A DNA stretch of 8,742 bases, taken from NCBI GenBank assembly GCA_900544965.1, contig UQXE01000052.1, positions 1 through 8,742 on the forward strand. The letters run 5' to 3'. Both the position numbers and the translations under genes were made by a program. Of this stretch, positions 1 through 6,972 are shown piece after piece (position 1 is the stretch's first letter; each line of letters opens with the position of its first letter). The notes under the pieces were generated by a model. The model did no database searches and was not told the origin of the DNA. It worked only from the letters and a program-made list of their open reading frames with translations. Source of the stretch: an uncultured Eubacteriales bacterium (GTDB taxonomy: Bacteria; Bacillota; Clostridia; Christensenellales; CAG-138).

Positions 1-9
1 TTTGGAGTT

Positions 10-41
10 CTTAGAACCTTTTTTGCAAAAAAGGTTCTAAG
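10..41. repeat. Perfect 32-bp palindrome downstream of the RND gene
   Basis: Bases 10-25 are the exact reverse complement of 26-41: an arm of CTTAGAACC plus six T, then GC, then six A plus GGTTCTAAG. As RNA from either strand it would fold into a long hairpin. It begins 48 bases past the RND stop codon, so it could end that transcript. However, no U-run follows the stem on the minus strand; the T and A tracts are inside the arms. It is therefore not a textbook intrinsic terminator. A GCCGCCGGAGGC segment directly follows at 41-52. The arrangement resembles interspersed intergenic hairpin repeats of Clostridia as I recall them, which I have not verified. Confidence 0.75.
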
Positions 42-88
42 CCGCCGGAGGCAAACCCCGTAAAGAACGAAAACCACAGGGATCATTG

Positions 89-3000
89 CTAAATATTTTC
101 CGGGCAGCTTTCGGTTGCTACTATCCTAGACTCCTCCTCGCCCTCATCCCTCTCGCCTATGTCAACGACCTTGGGCGGCTTTTTGCACAGCCAGTCGTAC
201 AGGATAGGTACGAACAGCAGGGTAAGCAGGGTGGCGTATGCCAGCCCGCCCACTATTACCGCCGCCATGGGCTGAAGCATATCGGTTCCCGTGCCGACTC
301 CCAGAAGCATTGTAAACAGCCCCAGTATCGTAGTAAGCGCCGTCATAAGTATAGGACGCAGCCGGTCCTTGCCCGCCTGTACCAGCGCTTCGCGCCTCTC
401 CATCCCCTGTTTTCTTAGCTGGTTTGCGTAGTCTACGAACACGATTCCGTTATTTACCACCACGCCGACAAGCACCAGCATGCCAAGCAGCGCGATGATG
501 CTAAGATTGAACCCGCAAATCCAAAGCATAAGGATTCCTCCGGTAAAGGCCAGCGGTATTGTAAACAGCACGATAAACGGAGAAAGCAGCGATTGGAACT
601 GGGCGGCCATAATCGCATAGATAAGCACCACGGCCAGCAGTATCATCATTACAACGTCGTTCATAGCCTCGGTTACGAGCTTGTTTTCACCCTCGTCCGC
701 TATATAATACCCTTCCGGCATATTGTAATCCGCCAGCTTGGACTCTATCTGGCGCCCGATCAGTCCGGCGTTATGGGCCGCGTCTATATCCGCGGTAACC
801 GTAACATATCTTACGAAATTATCATGGGATATGGAGGTATACCCGGTGGCTTCGCTCAGTTTAGCTATCTTAGAGAGCTTAATCGTCTCTTCCTTGCCGT
901 CTACGTTTACGGCAAGCTCGTAGTCCATAAGGCCGTCCATGTCAAGCTGCATCTTTTCATCCTTGGCAACGACGACAGGATAATTCTTGTCCTCAAGCGT
1001 AACCGTTGTGGCTGTAGTCTCGTTTGAGAGCGCGGCCGATATCTCGCCGTATACCTGAGCTATGGTAAGGCCGTATTTCAGCGCCTCGTTCTTGTCGATT
1101 GTAACGCGCATCTCGGCCGCGCCTTCCTCAATGCCGCTTGACACGTTATAGGTCCCCTCGACTCCGTCTATAATATCCGAAACGTCGGAAGCGATTCGCT
1201 TAAGCTCCTCAAGATCGTCGCCGCATATCTGATAAGAAAGCCCCGACCCCATGAAGCTGGTCATGTTGGACATGGCGGTATTTGCGGATATGCTGCATGG
1301 CAGGTCGCCGGCAATGTTTATCACCCGCTGTGAGAAGTCCATGCTGGTAAAATCGCGGTCTTCCTCAAGCACAACATACATGCTGAGCCCGCCGCTTGAC
1401 ATGCCCATCATGCTGACGCTCTGCATGGCGCCAACCGCTGAAACGGAATCCATATCCATGATCCTCTGCATCAGCTCGTCGCTCAGGGCCCGCAGATCCT
1501 CGTCCTCTATATTCTCGTCTTCCGGCGTAACATTAACGGTAACCTCGGAAAAATCCGACTCGGGGATAAATTCGGTGCCCATGTTAAATACGGCCAGCAC
1601 GCTCAATCCCAACAGCGCCACTACAATTATTAACGTGGGAAGTTTGTGCTTAAGGGTATATGAGAGCAGTTTCCCATATGCGTTCGCCGCCTTCTCATGC
1701 TTTTTCGAGACCTGCTGCTCCTTCTTTTTCAGCATTGTGGACGAAAGCGCCGGCACCAGCGTAAGCGCCACCACGAGGCTTGCAAGCAGCGAATACGCTA
1801 TCGTCAGGCCCATGTCAACAAACAGCTCCCTGGTAATCCCCTGAGTAAATACTATGGGAAGGAAAACGCAAACCGTTGTAAGCGTTGAGGCGAATACCGG
1901 ACCGGAGATCTGGCGCGCTCCCCTCAGCGCCGCCTTTGCGGCGGGCATGCCCATAAGCCGCATTCTGTATATATTCTCAATGGTTACTATGCTGTTGTCA
2001 ACCAGCATGCCTACGCCCAGCGCAAGGCCGGCAAGCGACAGTATGTTAAGGTTGACGCCTGTAAAGTACATAAGCACTACGGCAAGCATAAGGCTTATGG
2101 GGATGCTGACGGCAACTATGAAGGTTGACCTGACGCTTCTGAGAAATACCATCAGTATGATTATGGCCAAAAGGCCGCCCATAAGCAGGTTGCTTATAAC
2201 GGAATCTATTACTACATCTATATATATGCCCTGATCCATGAGCGGGGCGATATTTAACCCGCTGTACTCGGCCCTCAGCTGATCCATGGCCTCAAGCAGC
2301 CCGTGAGACACCTCCGAAGTGGAGACATTGCTCTGCTTCTCCACCGTCATCAGCACTCCGTTGCCGCCGTTGAGCTTGACGTACGCCTCGCCCGAATTAT
2401 CCGCTATCTCTACGTCCGCAACGTCTGAAAGCTTTACGGCGCCTATGTCTCCGGCCTCGGAGGTAAACAGCTCAAGGCCGGCTATCTCATCCACGCTGGA
2501 GAACGGATCGCCAATCTTTATAGCGTAGCGTATGCCCCGGTCGGTAAGATAGCCGGCCGGAAGGGAGAAATTATCAGCCATCAGGATGGAGCTTATCATC
2601 TCAGGGGTTATTATTCCGCCAATGTCCGCCTTTTCATAGGCTTCGTCGCGTGCCTGCTCAAATTCGGTCTGGGACGCGTCGAGCTGGGCCTGAGCGTCAT
2701 TTAACAGGTCACGCGCCTTTGAAAGTTCGGATTCGAGTTTATTTTTGCCGCTGTTCAGCTCATTCTGCTTAGCAAGCAGGTCGGCCTGTGTTTTATTTAG
2801 CGTATCCTCCTGTCCGTTAAGGTCCAAAAGCATTGATTCACATGTCGTTATACCGTCATCGAGCTGGCTGAGCATTGTATTTAGTTCCGCTTCAGTTGGG
2901 TTGCCAAGCGCGGCAAGCGCCTCGTCAAGCATCCGCTTTTGGCTGATCAGCTCTTCCAGGGTGCTTTTTAGATCCGGCAGGCGCTCCTCAAGCCGCCTCA

Positions 3001-4099
3001 GCATATCCTCGGCGGTTTCAATAGCCGCGTCGAGGGCCTGAATCCTACGTATCAGGTCGGCGCGCGCCTCGGCGTTTTCCGGTATGTCCTCCAGCGCGTC
3101 AAGTTCAGCCTGCAGGGCGGCCCTGCGTTCTATTAACCCATTAAGCTCTTCCCTCGCCGCCGGAATTCCCGCCTCTATCTGGTCAACGGCCGCCTGAGCC
3201 GCCGCTATGGCAAGCTCCAGCTGGGGCATTCGCTCAACGCCCTGTATCAGGGCCTCAAGCTGGCTTCGCTGATCCCTCAGGGATTGAAGCTGCTGCTGAA
3301 GCTGATCCCTGCCCGTGCCTATCTGTTCAAAGCCGTCCTCAATCTGGCTCATGCCGCTGTTGAGCGCATTCTGAGCTGAGTTAAGCTTATCCCGCTGCTC
3401 CCTCTCCTGGCTGGACAGAAGCTCCATTTGGCTGTCAAGCTCCTCCTCGGCGTCGCGGAGCTGCTGCTGTGTCTTTAAAAGCTCGCTGTCCACTGTGCCC
3501 AAAATCCTGTCGTTGAGCTTATTTATCTTATCGGTGGATAGCGTTACAAGTATTTCTTCTTCAACTAGGCCGCTAGCGGATACCGAAGCGACGCCGCCGA
3601 CCCTTTCAAGAGCTGGTATTACATTCTCGGATACGAAACGCGACGTGTCTATTTCGTTCATTCCCTGGTTGGAGACGCTGATAACCATTACAGGGAGCAT
3701 ATCAGGGTTTATCTTCATGTATACGGGCTGGCTTACCGAGTCGTCAAGCTGCGCCATCACCATGTCTATGCGGCTGTTAAGCTCTATCATGGTGCTGTCC
3801 ATATCTACGCCGTATGAGAATTCAAGTATGAGCGCGCTCATATTCTCCGCCGAGACGCTGGACACGTTCTCTATGCCGCCAAGCGTTGAAACCGCGCTTT
3901 CAAACGGGTCCGTTACCACGGATTCAACCTTTTCCGGACTTGCCCCCCCGTATGTCGTAAGCACCACTATGTATGGAAAATCCATGCTTGGCAAGAGATC
4001 TGTAGTCATATTCGTAAACGCGATCACTCCAAGGACTATGACGAGCATTACCGCCATAATTACCGTCATAGGCCTTTTAACGCTGTACTTGGGCAACAT
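89..4099 (-). CDS. RND-family efflux permease (HAE1/SwrC-like) with a long coiled-coil insertion
   Basis: This inner-membrane secondary exporter would use an ion gradient to push hydrophobic or amphiphilic compounds out. The family is clear. The N-terminus has the usual KRPMTVIM and TTDLLPSMDFP segments before TM1 (about 12-30). TM2-TM6 lie at about 635-788, TM7 at 819-838 and TM8-TM12 at 1145-1302. Two large extracytoplasmic regions lie between TM1 and TM2 and between TM7 and TM8. The TM4 motif GMLVDNSIVTIEN (698-709), the TM10 motif VVVNNGIVFVDY and the TM11 motif RLRPILMT (1246-1253) match RND signatures. D701 matches AcrB D407, and R1246 and T1253 match R971 and T978. The D408 and K940 positions are Asn (N702, N1216). 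At 1336 residues it is nearly 300 longer than AcrB, because residues about 204-490 form a coiled coil in the first docking region. The C-terminal tail (1310-1336) is acidic. The start is supported by GGAGGA at 4106-4111, six bases from ATG. No adaptor or outer-membrane channel gene is adjacent. The substrate is unknown. Confidence 0.93.
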   Translation of the reverse strand: MLPKYSVKRPMTVIMAVMLVIVLGVIAFTNMTTDLLPSMDFPYIVVLTTYGGASPEKVESVVTDPFESAVSTLGGIENVSSVSAENMSALILEFSYGVDMDSTMIELNSRIDMVMAQLDDSVSQPVYMKINPDMLPVMVISVSNQGMNEIDTSRFVSENVIPALERVGGVASVSASGLVEEEILVTLSTDKINKLNDRILGTVDSELLKTQQQLRDAEEELDSQMELLSSQEREQRDKLNSAQNALNSGMSQIEDGFEQIGTGRDQLQQQLQSLRDQRSQLEALIQGVERMPQLELAIAAAQAAVDQIEAGIPAAREELNGLIERRAALQAELDALEDIPENAEARADLIRRIQALDAAIETAEDMLRRLEERLPDLKSTLEELISQKRMLDEALAALGNPTEAELNTMLSQLDDGITTCESMLLDLNGQEDTLNKTQADLLAKQNELNSGKNKLESELSKARDLLNDAQAQLDASQTEFEQARDEAYEKADIGGIITPEMISSILMADNFSLPAGYLTDRGIRYAIKIGDPFSSVDEIAGLELFTSEAGDIGAVKLSDVADVEIADNSGEAYVKLNGGNGVLMTVEKQSNVSTSEVSHGLLEAMDQLRAEYSGLNIAPLMDQGIYIDVVIDSVISNLLMGGLLAIIILMVFLRSVRSTFIVAVSIPISLMLAVVLMYFTGVNLNILSLAGLALGVGMLVDNSIVTIENIYRMRLMGMPAAKAALRGARQISGPVFASTLTTVCVFLPIVFTQGITRELFVDMGLTIAYSLLASLVVALTLVPALSSTMLKKKEQQVSKKHEKAANAYGKLLSYTLKHKLPTLIIVVALLGLSVLAVFNMGTEFIPESDFSEVTVNVTPEDENIEDEDLRALSDELMQRIMDMDSVSAVGAMQSVSMMGMSSGGLSMYVVLEEDRDFTSMDFSQRVINIAGDLPCSISANTAMSNMTSFMGSGLSYQICGDDLEELKRIASDVSDIIDGVEGTYNVSSGIEEGAAEMRVTIDKNEALKYGLTIAQVYGEISAALSNETTATTVTLEDKNYPVVVAKDEKMQLDMDGLMDYELAVNVDGKEETIKLSKIAKLSEATGYTSISHDNFVRYVTVTADIDAAHNAGLIGRQIESKLADYNMPEGYYIADEGENKLVTEAMNDVVMMILLAVVLIYAIMAAQFQSLLSPFIVLFTIPLAFTGGILMLWICGFNLSIIALLGMLVLVGVVVNNGIVFVDYANQLRKQGMERREALVQAGKDRLRPILMTALTTILGLFTMLLGVGTGTDMLQPMAAVIVGGLAYATLLTLLFVPILYDWLCKKPPKVVDIGERDEGEEESRIVATESCPENI
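2630..3490 (-). other. Coiled-coil hairpin insertion (residues ~204-490) within the RND permease
   Basis: Residues about 204-490 are rich in Gln, Glu, Leu, Ala and Asp with heptad-like spacing and have no membrane segment. They follow the KINKLND strand of the first docking region. The protein rejoins the normal RND fold near TPEMISSIL (498). The segment contains only five prolines: 292, 313, 340, 375 and 401. They are roughly mirrored around residue 345, and the DIPENAEA sequence (338-345) makes a likely tip. This fits two antiparallel arms of about 140 residues with matching kinks. One cysteine (C420) lies in the second arm. The boundaries are estimates by eye. Confidence 0.8.
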
Positions 4100-4174
4100 A
4101 GATTATCCTCCATAAATACAAATACATGAAGTTAGCAATCATGGCCTTCCGCTCACGCAAGCTTATTATTAAGC

Positions 4175-4200
4175 CGTTAGGGCGGCCTGCCGCCCTGACG
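4175..4200 (-). promoter_or_regulatory. GC-rich hairpin in the RND gene leader
   Basis: AGGGCGGC (4179-4186) and GCCGCCCT (4189-4196) are exact reverse complements two bases apart; a four-base loop would leave seven pairs. Three further pairs (4175-4177 with 4198-4200) follow one mismatch, which is A-C on the minus-strand RNA. The hairpin lies between the predicted RND promoter and its ATG, about 75 bases before the ribosome binding site. No U-run follows on the minus strand, so it is not a simple attenuator. It could affect mRNA stability or be a protein target; the role is unknown. Confidence 0.5.
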
Positions 4201-4229
4201 AATTGCCATCTTTCACATGTATGATTCAG

Positions 4230-4259
4230 ATTATATCACAATGCCGAATTTTGTTTGCA
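4230..4259 (-). promoter_or_regulatory. Predicted extended -10 promoter for the RND gene
   Basis: On the minus strand TGATATAAT (4238 down to 4230) is a perfect -10 hexamer with a TGN extension. The -35 region is weak: TGCAAA at 4259-4254 with an 18-base gap, or TTGCAA at 19. An extended -10 can compensate for this. Transcription would start near 4223 and give a leader of about 124 bases before the RND ATG. Confidence 0.6.
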
Positions 4260-4280
4260 AAGAGCATGTGTTATACAATC

Positions 4281-4341
4281 GTACAGAATGTGAACTTTTA
4301 TATTAGACATGCTGTACGGCAAGAGCCGTGTACAGATTTTT
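4281..4341. repeat. Cluster of GTACAG repeats with a dyad
   Basis: GTACAG occurs at 4281-4286 and 4330-4335, and its inverse CTGTAC at 4312-4317. The last two can pair around a GGC-AAGA-GCC inner stem (4318-4327) with a two-base bulge, and the sequence continues into five T (4337-4341). The cluster lies upstream of the predicted RND promoter. It could be an operator or, on the plus strand, a small terminator-like hairpin. The evidence does not decide between them. Confidence 0.35.
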
Positions 4342-4568
4342 CATGATTAGCCGTCCTCCGTGTCGCTTTTGGGACCCTTCGACGCAGTTAAAGCCGTGAT
4401 CTCTGTGGACCCAATCCAGATTTTTACGGCTGTGTTCAGCTCCCCGCCTGATCGTACTTCCCGGTAAATATTTAAGGGACTCAGACGCGGCGCAAATTTA
4501 ATAAAGCTTTTAGCTACCGGCGCCATAACCAGTATGCACATAATTTCATTTTTATTCTTAACGCTTAG
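4342..4568. other. Divergent intergenic stretch without a supported gene
   Basis: This is the central part of the gap between the RND gene and the ABC operon. It includes a 64-codon minus-strand frame (4347-4541) that has no Shine-Dalgarno sequence before its ATG and that I cannot assign to a family. I see no RNA gene, no convincing operator and no regulator gene. The frame could be a relic of a lost gene or chance. Confidence 0.5.
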
Positions 4569-4591
4569 TTGAACTTATTTTTTTTAAAATA

Positions 4592-4620
4592 TTGAAAACA
4601 AGAGGTTTATATGCGATAAT
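4592..4620 (+). promoter_or_regulatory. SigA-type promoter of the ABC exporter operon
   Basis: TTGAAA (4592-4597) and GATAAT (4615-4620) are separated by exactly 17 bases, each one mismatch from consensus. TG at 4612-4613 supplies an extended -10. An AT-rich tract (4574-4591, with eight consecutive T) lies just upstream like an UP element. Transcription would start near 4627, leaving a leader of about 55 bases before the ATPase ATG. Confidence 0.75.
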
Positions 4621-4667
4621 TGGGGCGGCGTTTTGTCTGGCAACGGCCGGAAGCCAAAAAAACCTTT

Positions 4668-4674
4668 GGAGGAG
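4668..4674 (+). promoter_or_regulatory. Ribosome binding site that sets the ABC ATPase start
   Basis: GGAGGAG sits seven bases before ATG 4682. A TTG further upstream in the same frame (4592) has no such site and lies inside the predicted -35 box, so it cannot be on the mRNA from this promoter. ATG 4682 is therefore the start. Confidence 0.9.
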
Positions 4675-4681
4675 ACCAAAA

Positions 4682-5392
4682 ATGCTCAGATTTGAAAACT
4701 TTTCAAAGACCTATAGGGGCGGAAAACGTGCTGTCGACAGTCTTACGCTTCATGTCGAGCCTGGCGACATATATGGCTTTATAGGTCATAACGGGGCCGG
4801 CAAAACCACGGCCATCCGCAGCGCGGTCGGCGTGCTGGACTTCACCGAGGGCGATATATTCATAAACGGCGTCTCGGTCAAGGCCGATCCCATGCGCTGC
4901 AAGCAGGATCTTGCATATATACCGGACAATCCCGACATATATGATTATCTTACAGGCATTCAGTACCTCACCTTTATCGCGGACATATATGGGGTGAGCA
5001 GGACCATGCGCGACGAGCGGATAAAGAGATATGCCGACGCCATGTCCATTACCGGCAGGCTGGGCGAACTGATATCCTCATACTCCCATGGAATGAAGCA
5101 GAAGCTCTGCATCGTTTCGGCGCTTATACACGATCCCAAGCTCATGGTGCTCGACGAGCCTTTCGTAGGGCTTGACCCCGTCGCTTCGCATACGCTTAAG
5201 ACAATAATGAAAGAGATGTGCGGCAGGGGCGCCGCCATATTCTTTTCAACGCATGTGCTTCCAGTTGCGGAAAGCCTGTGCAACAAGATAGCCATAATTA
5301 AGGAGGGTAAGCTCGTAGTAAGCGGACCCACCGCAATGGTGAAGGGGAATACGACCCTTGAAGACGTATTTTTGGAGTTGATCGAAGAATGA
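4682..5392 (+). CDS. ABC transporter ATP-binding protein (ABC-2 exporter type)
   Basis: This 236-residue protein is the cytoplasmic motor of an ABC exporter; it binds and hydrolyses ATP as a dimer. Walker A is GHNGAGKTT (35-43), the signature is YSHGM (134-138), Walker B is LMVLDEP with catalytic Glu159, the D-loop follows as GLDP (163-166) and the switch His is H191 in STHVL. The Q-loop position holds Asp82 (IPDNPDIYDYLTG) instead of Gln, a substitution I associate with Firmicutes ABC-2 ATPases of the EcsA-like kind. The length is that of a single nucleotide-binding domain. The stop codon overlaps the permease start as ATGA, so the two are translationally coupled and almost certainly form one transporter. 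The substrate cannot be told; peptides, lipids and drugs are all exported by this class. Confidence 0.95.
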   Translation: MLRFENFSKTYRGGKRAVDSLTLHVEPGDIYGFIGHNGAGKTTAIRSAVGVLDFTEGDIFINGVSVKADPMRCKQDLAYIPDNPDIYDYLTGIQYLTFIADIYGVSRTMRDERIKRYADAMSITGRLGELISSYSHGMKQKLCIVSALIHDPKLMVLDEPFVGLDPVASHTLKTIMKEMCGRGAAIFFSTHVLPVAESLCNKIAIIKEGKLVVSGPTAMVKGNTTLEDVFLELIEE

Positions 5393-6972
5393 AGGGATTT
5401 AAGCAGCTCTGCGGGCTCCAGCTAAAGAGCCTACTCAATATAAACAAGGCCCGCTTTTCCAAAGACCCCAAGGAAAAGCGGAGGGCATGGATGTCCGTAA
5501 TCGTAATCGTTTTTCTTTCCCTGTACTTTGTATTTATATTCGGCGTTCAGGTCAGCGCAGTGTCCGGTTACGTGCAGCCCGAGGCCATACTCTCCCTTGG
5601 CGTCATAGCATGCATAATGTTAACGCTTATCACGAGTGTCGCAAGCGGATATTCGGTGCTGTTCGGCGGAAAGGACCATGACGCGGTACTGTCCCTGCCG
5701 GTGGGCAAACGCGCCATCGTGTTGAGCAGGCTGCTTCTGCTCTATGTAAGCGCTGTTATCAACATGATAATGTTTGTGCCAGGAACACTGATAGCTTATA
5801 TTCGCCTGGCCGAAATATCCGCCGGTATGATACTGTCATACGCGCTTATGATCCTTACCGCGCCAATGGTGCCCATTGCGTTGGGTTCGCTGATCAGCGT
5901 ACTTCTGGCGCTGTTTTCAACGCTGTTTAAAAAGAAGAATATAATAGGGATCATTACAAACCTGCTGTTCTTCTTTGGAATGTTTTTTGCGATATTCTTT
6001 GCCAACACAAGCATGGCCATAGGCAATATGGCCAGCGGGCTTGGTTCCATATATCCTCCGCTGCAGTGGTTTATATACGGCGTTGGGGGCAACTGGGCTT
6101 ATACGGCTGTTTTTGTCCTGTTAAATTTAGCTTCAATAGTGTTATTGGGCCTTATCGCGGCTAAGCTGTTCGGGCCTCTCTACGACAGGATCAACGCTGT
6201 TAGGCAGAAGCGCGGCTATAAATTTAAAGGGGCTGAGGCCAGCTCCATATCAAAGGCATTGTACAGGCGTGAATGGAGGCGCTTTACAGCGTCGCCCATC
6301 TTCGTGCTAAACGTCATGTCCGGTCCTATAATGGGAACTATTCTATGCATAGGGGCGATATTCTTTATTAAGGGCGACATAAAACAGATGGTAACCATGC
6401 CTGAGATAATGCCTATGATCGCCGCCATAGTTTCGGTGGCGTTAGGGTTTTTCGTCTCCATGTCCCCCGCCACAAGCTGCCTTATATCGGCCGAGGGCAA
6501 CCGCCTTTGGCTGCTCAAATCCCTGCCGGTAAGCGGCGGCCTGGCGCTCAGGGCAAAGCTTAGGATGAACAATACCATGATGATTCCGTTCGCGCTGCTA
6601 AATTCCACCATAGCGCTGTTCGTGTTCGATATAAAGGGCATATGGATTCTGGTGTTATACCTTGTGCCGGTTATATACGCCTTATTCAGCGGCGTTTCAG
6701 GGCTTTGGTCAAACCTGCTTTTGCCCAAGCTTGACTGGAAGCATGACACCGAATTTGTAAAGCAGGGAGCAAGCGTTTTGGTTTCCGTGCTTGTGGGCAT
6801 GGTAATTGTAGCGGCGCCAATGGTTCTGCTCTTTACCGTGGGGATATTGATGGAGCACGCGGCCCAATTCATGCTTGCCTGGGCAATGCTTTTGCTGCTC
6901 ATCTCAATTATACTCCGAAGACTGCTGTCTACTAGGGGCACTGAAAAGTTCCGCCAGCTCGACGTAGCGTGA
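5389..6972 (+). CDS. ABC-2 type permease, duplicated twelve-helix form
   Basis: This 527-residue membrane protein is the partner of the preceding ATPase, with which it overlaps by ATGA. A GGAG (5374-5377) lies 11 bases before the start. About twelve hydrophobic segments are visible: roughly 35-55, 67-91, 111-138, 145-178, 185-208, 236-262, 304-327, 338-363, 395-413, 416-440, 460-487 and 492-511. A basic linker (about 265-285) splits them six and six. Each half begins with a likely interface helix (1-22 and 286-304). Each also carries a related cytoplasmic motif between its second and third helices: LSLPVGKRA (101-109) and LKSLPVSGG (376-384). The protein thus looks like two fused ABC-2 modules, so one copy could work with two ATPases. 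It resembles the large Firmicutes permeases annotated as putative ABC transporter permease subunit. The cargo is unknown. Confidence 0.88.
   Translation: MKGFKQLCGLQLKSLLNINKARFSKDPKEKRRAWMSVIVIVFLSLYFVFIFGVQVSAVSGYVQPEAILSLGVIACIMLTLITSVASGYSVLFGGKDHDAVLSLPVGKRAIVLSRLLLLYVSAVINMIMFVPGTLIAYIRLAEISAGMILSYALMILTAPMVPIALGSLISVLLALFSTLFKKKNIIGIITNLLFFFGMFFAIFFANTSMAIGNMASGLGSIYPPLQWFIYGVGGNWAYTAVFVLLNLASIVLLGLIAAKLFGPLYDRINAVRQKRGYKFKGAEASSISKALYRREWRRFTASPIFVLNVMSGPIMGTILCIGAIFFIKGDIKQMVTMPEIMPMIAAIVSVALGFFVSMSPATSCLISAEGNRLWLLKSLPVSGGLALRAKLRMNNTMMIPFALLNSTIALFVFDIKGIWILVLYLVPVIYALFSGVSGLWSNLLLPKLDWKHDTEFVKQGASVLVSVLVGMVIVAAPMVLLFTVGILMEHAAQFMLAWAMLLLLISIILRRLLSTRGTEKFRQLDVA

Noticed and set aside
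1251..1844. 197-codon plus-strand frame inside the RND gene
   Set aside because: It is an antisense shadow of the RND C-terminal half, with no ribosome binding site or family match.
3495..4115. 206-codon plus-strand frame opposite the RND 5' end
   Set aside because: It is the antisense of a well-supported RND coding region; its Ser- and Thr-rich composition is what the reverse of such codons gives.
4089..4152. Possible 21-codon upstream peptide overlapping the RND start (minus strand, ATG near 4143)
   Set aside because: Its only SD-like sequence is two bases from the ATG, too close to work, and it ends inside the RND gene in another frame. Probably chance.
4149..4158. CCGCTCACGC shared with 8708-8717, as a possible dispersed repeat
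   Set aside because: A ten-base match is expected by chance in a window of this size and the flanks do not match.
4347..4541. 64-codon minus-strand frame in the divergent intergenic region
   Set aside because: It has no ribosome binding site before its ATG, no recognisable family and no partner genes. It is too short to exclude chance, so I did not call it a gene.
6216..6941. 241-codon minus-strand frame opposite the permease
   Set aside because: The plus-strand permease has clear helices, operon coupling and motifs; this frame is its shadow.
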